From Actinomycetota bacterium (lineage in GTDB: Bacteria; Actinomycetota; Humimicrobiia; Hakubellales; JAMDDV01), in contig JAMDDV010000002.1 of assembly GCA_023488455.1 (NCBI GenBank), positions 1 to 5,973 on the forward strand: a stretch of DNA of 5,973 bases. The letters run 5' to 3'. The notes below the pieces were generated by a model, which ran no database searches, was not told where the DNA came from, and was given only the letters and a program-made list of their open reading frames with translations. Below are positions 5,843 to 5,973 of the stretch, piece by piece. The position numbers were made by a program, and so were the translations under genes. Each line of letters opens with the position of its first letter. Positions within the stretch are counted from its first letter, which is position 1.

Positions 5843-5973
5843 CATCGTAAGCGTCAAACTGTTCACACCTTGCAGGGGCTTAACAGCAGACAGTTTATAA
5901 CCGTACTACAGAAAACTACCCGCCTCAAGAATGCCGGGAATCGAATTTATTGATGTACCCTGCAGATCAGCGG
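5843..5973 (-). pseudogene. Out-of-frame 5' part of the tail hub gene (LamG start), with an internal amber codon
   Basis: The frame of 5971-5843 reads ADLQGTSINSIPGILEAG, then SFL, a TAG at 5908-5906, and YGYKLSAVKPLQGVNSL followed by TLTM. The last part fits the opening strands of a LamG domain. The natural continuation WINPTTYS is encoded in the frame of the downstream 727-codon region and starts at 5844, overlapping the ATG at 5845-5843. An intact gene would read LTLTM-WINP, which needs two extra bases (TG) here. The frame with the Met instead runs on only to a TAG at 5788-5786, and the downstream frame is closed just upstream by TGA at 5856-5854. No ribosome site or start is visible, so the gene begins beyond the window. 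A real pseudogene, a sequencing error near a contig end, or an unusual recoding event could all explain it; the segment before the TAG is too short to assign. Confidence 0.55.

Noticed and set aside
3427..5973. Reassignment of TAG to an amino acid (alternative genetic code)
   Set aside because: The 727- and 823-codon frames contain no internal TAG, whereas recoded phages use it often in structural genes. The TAGs after the tail gene and the 64-residue gene are each followed or overlapped by good ribosome sites, so ordinary stops explain them better.
1..5973. CRISPR arrays, tRNA genes, insertion sequences or attachment sites
   Set aside because: I saw no regularly spaced repeats, cloverleaf-like segments, transposase sequence or terminal inverted repeats on either strand.

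Overview
The window looks like the distal tail-to-lysis end of a siphophage or prophage late operon from an AT-rich Bacillota host, most likely of the Clostridia. This rests on strong AGGAGG ribosome sites, AT-rich codons, the family types and their order; the species cannot be named from the sequence. Every supported gene is on the minus strand, so transcription runs from high to low coordinates.

Layout in transcription order. (1) 5973-5821: the broken 5' end of a tail gene, with the LamG-type domain start in one frame and its continuation in another. (2) 5820-3637: the rest of that gene, a 727-codon tail protein with a LamG-like lectin domain, a beta-sandwich, a phage minor-structural/prophage-tail hub domain, and the first half of a carbohydrate-binding-type jelly roll at its C-terminus. 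(3) 3621-3427: a 64-residue protein that looks like the second half of such a jelly roll. (4) 3417-2836: a 193-residue protein that repeats this half-module and adds a beta-rich domain. (5) 2839-368: an 823-residue family 18 glycosyl hydrolase whose barrel appears to be interrupted by two inserted lectin-like domains. (6) 367-287: a short spacer with a rho-independent terminator. (7) 286-1: the start of a phage holin that runs off the window, with an endolysin probably beyond it.

Genes 2 to 5 are tightly packed: ribosome sites overlap upstream stop codons and there is one 4-base overlap. They probably form a single translation-coupled unit that builds the tail tip: a hub, sugar-binding modules and a glycan-cleaving enzyme that would reach the cell wall or surface polysaccharide from outside. 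None of these proteins shows a signal peptide. The holin lies beyond the terminator and would permeabilise the membrane from inside at lysis.

The most interesting points are the apparently split GH18 barrel, a jelly-roll fold that seems divided between adjacent genes which share one reading frame and are separated only by amber codons, and a likely 2-base deletion plus an amber codon that disrupt the 5' end of the tail gene.
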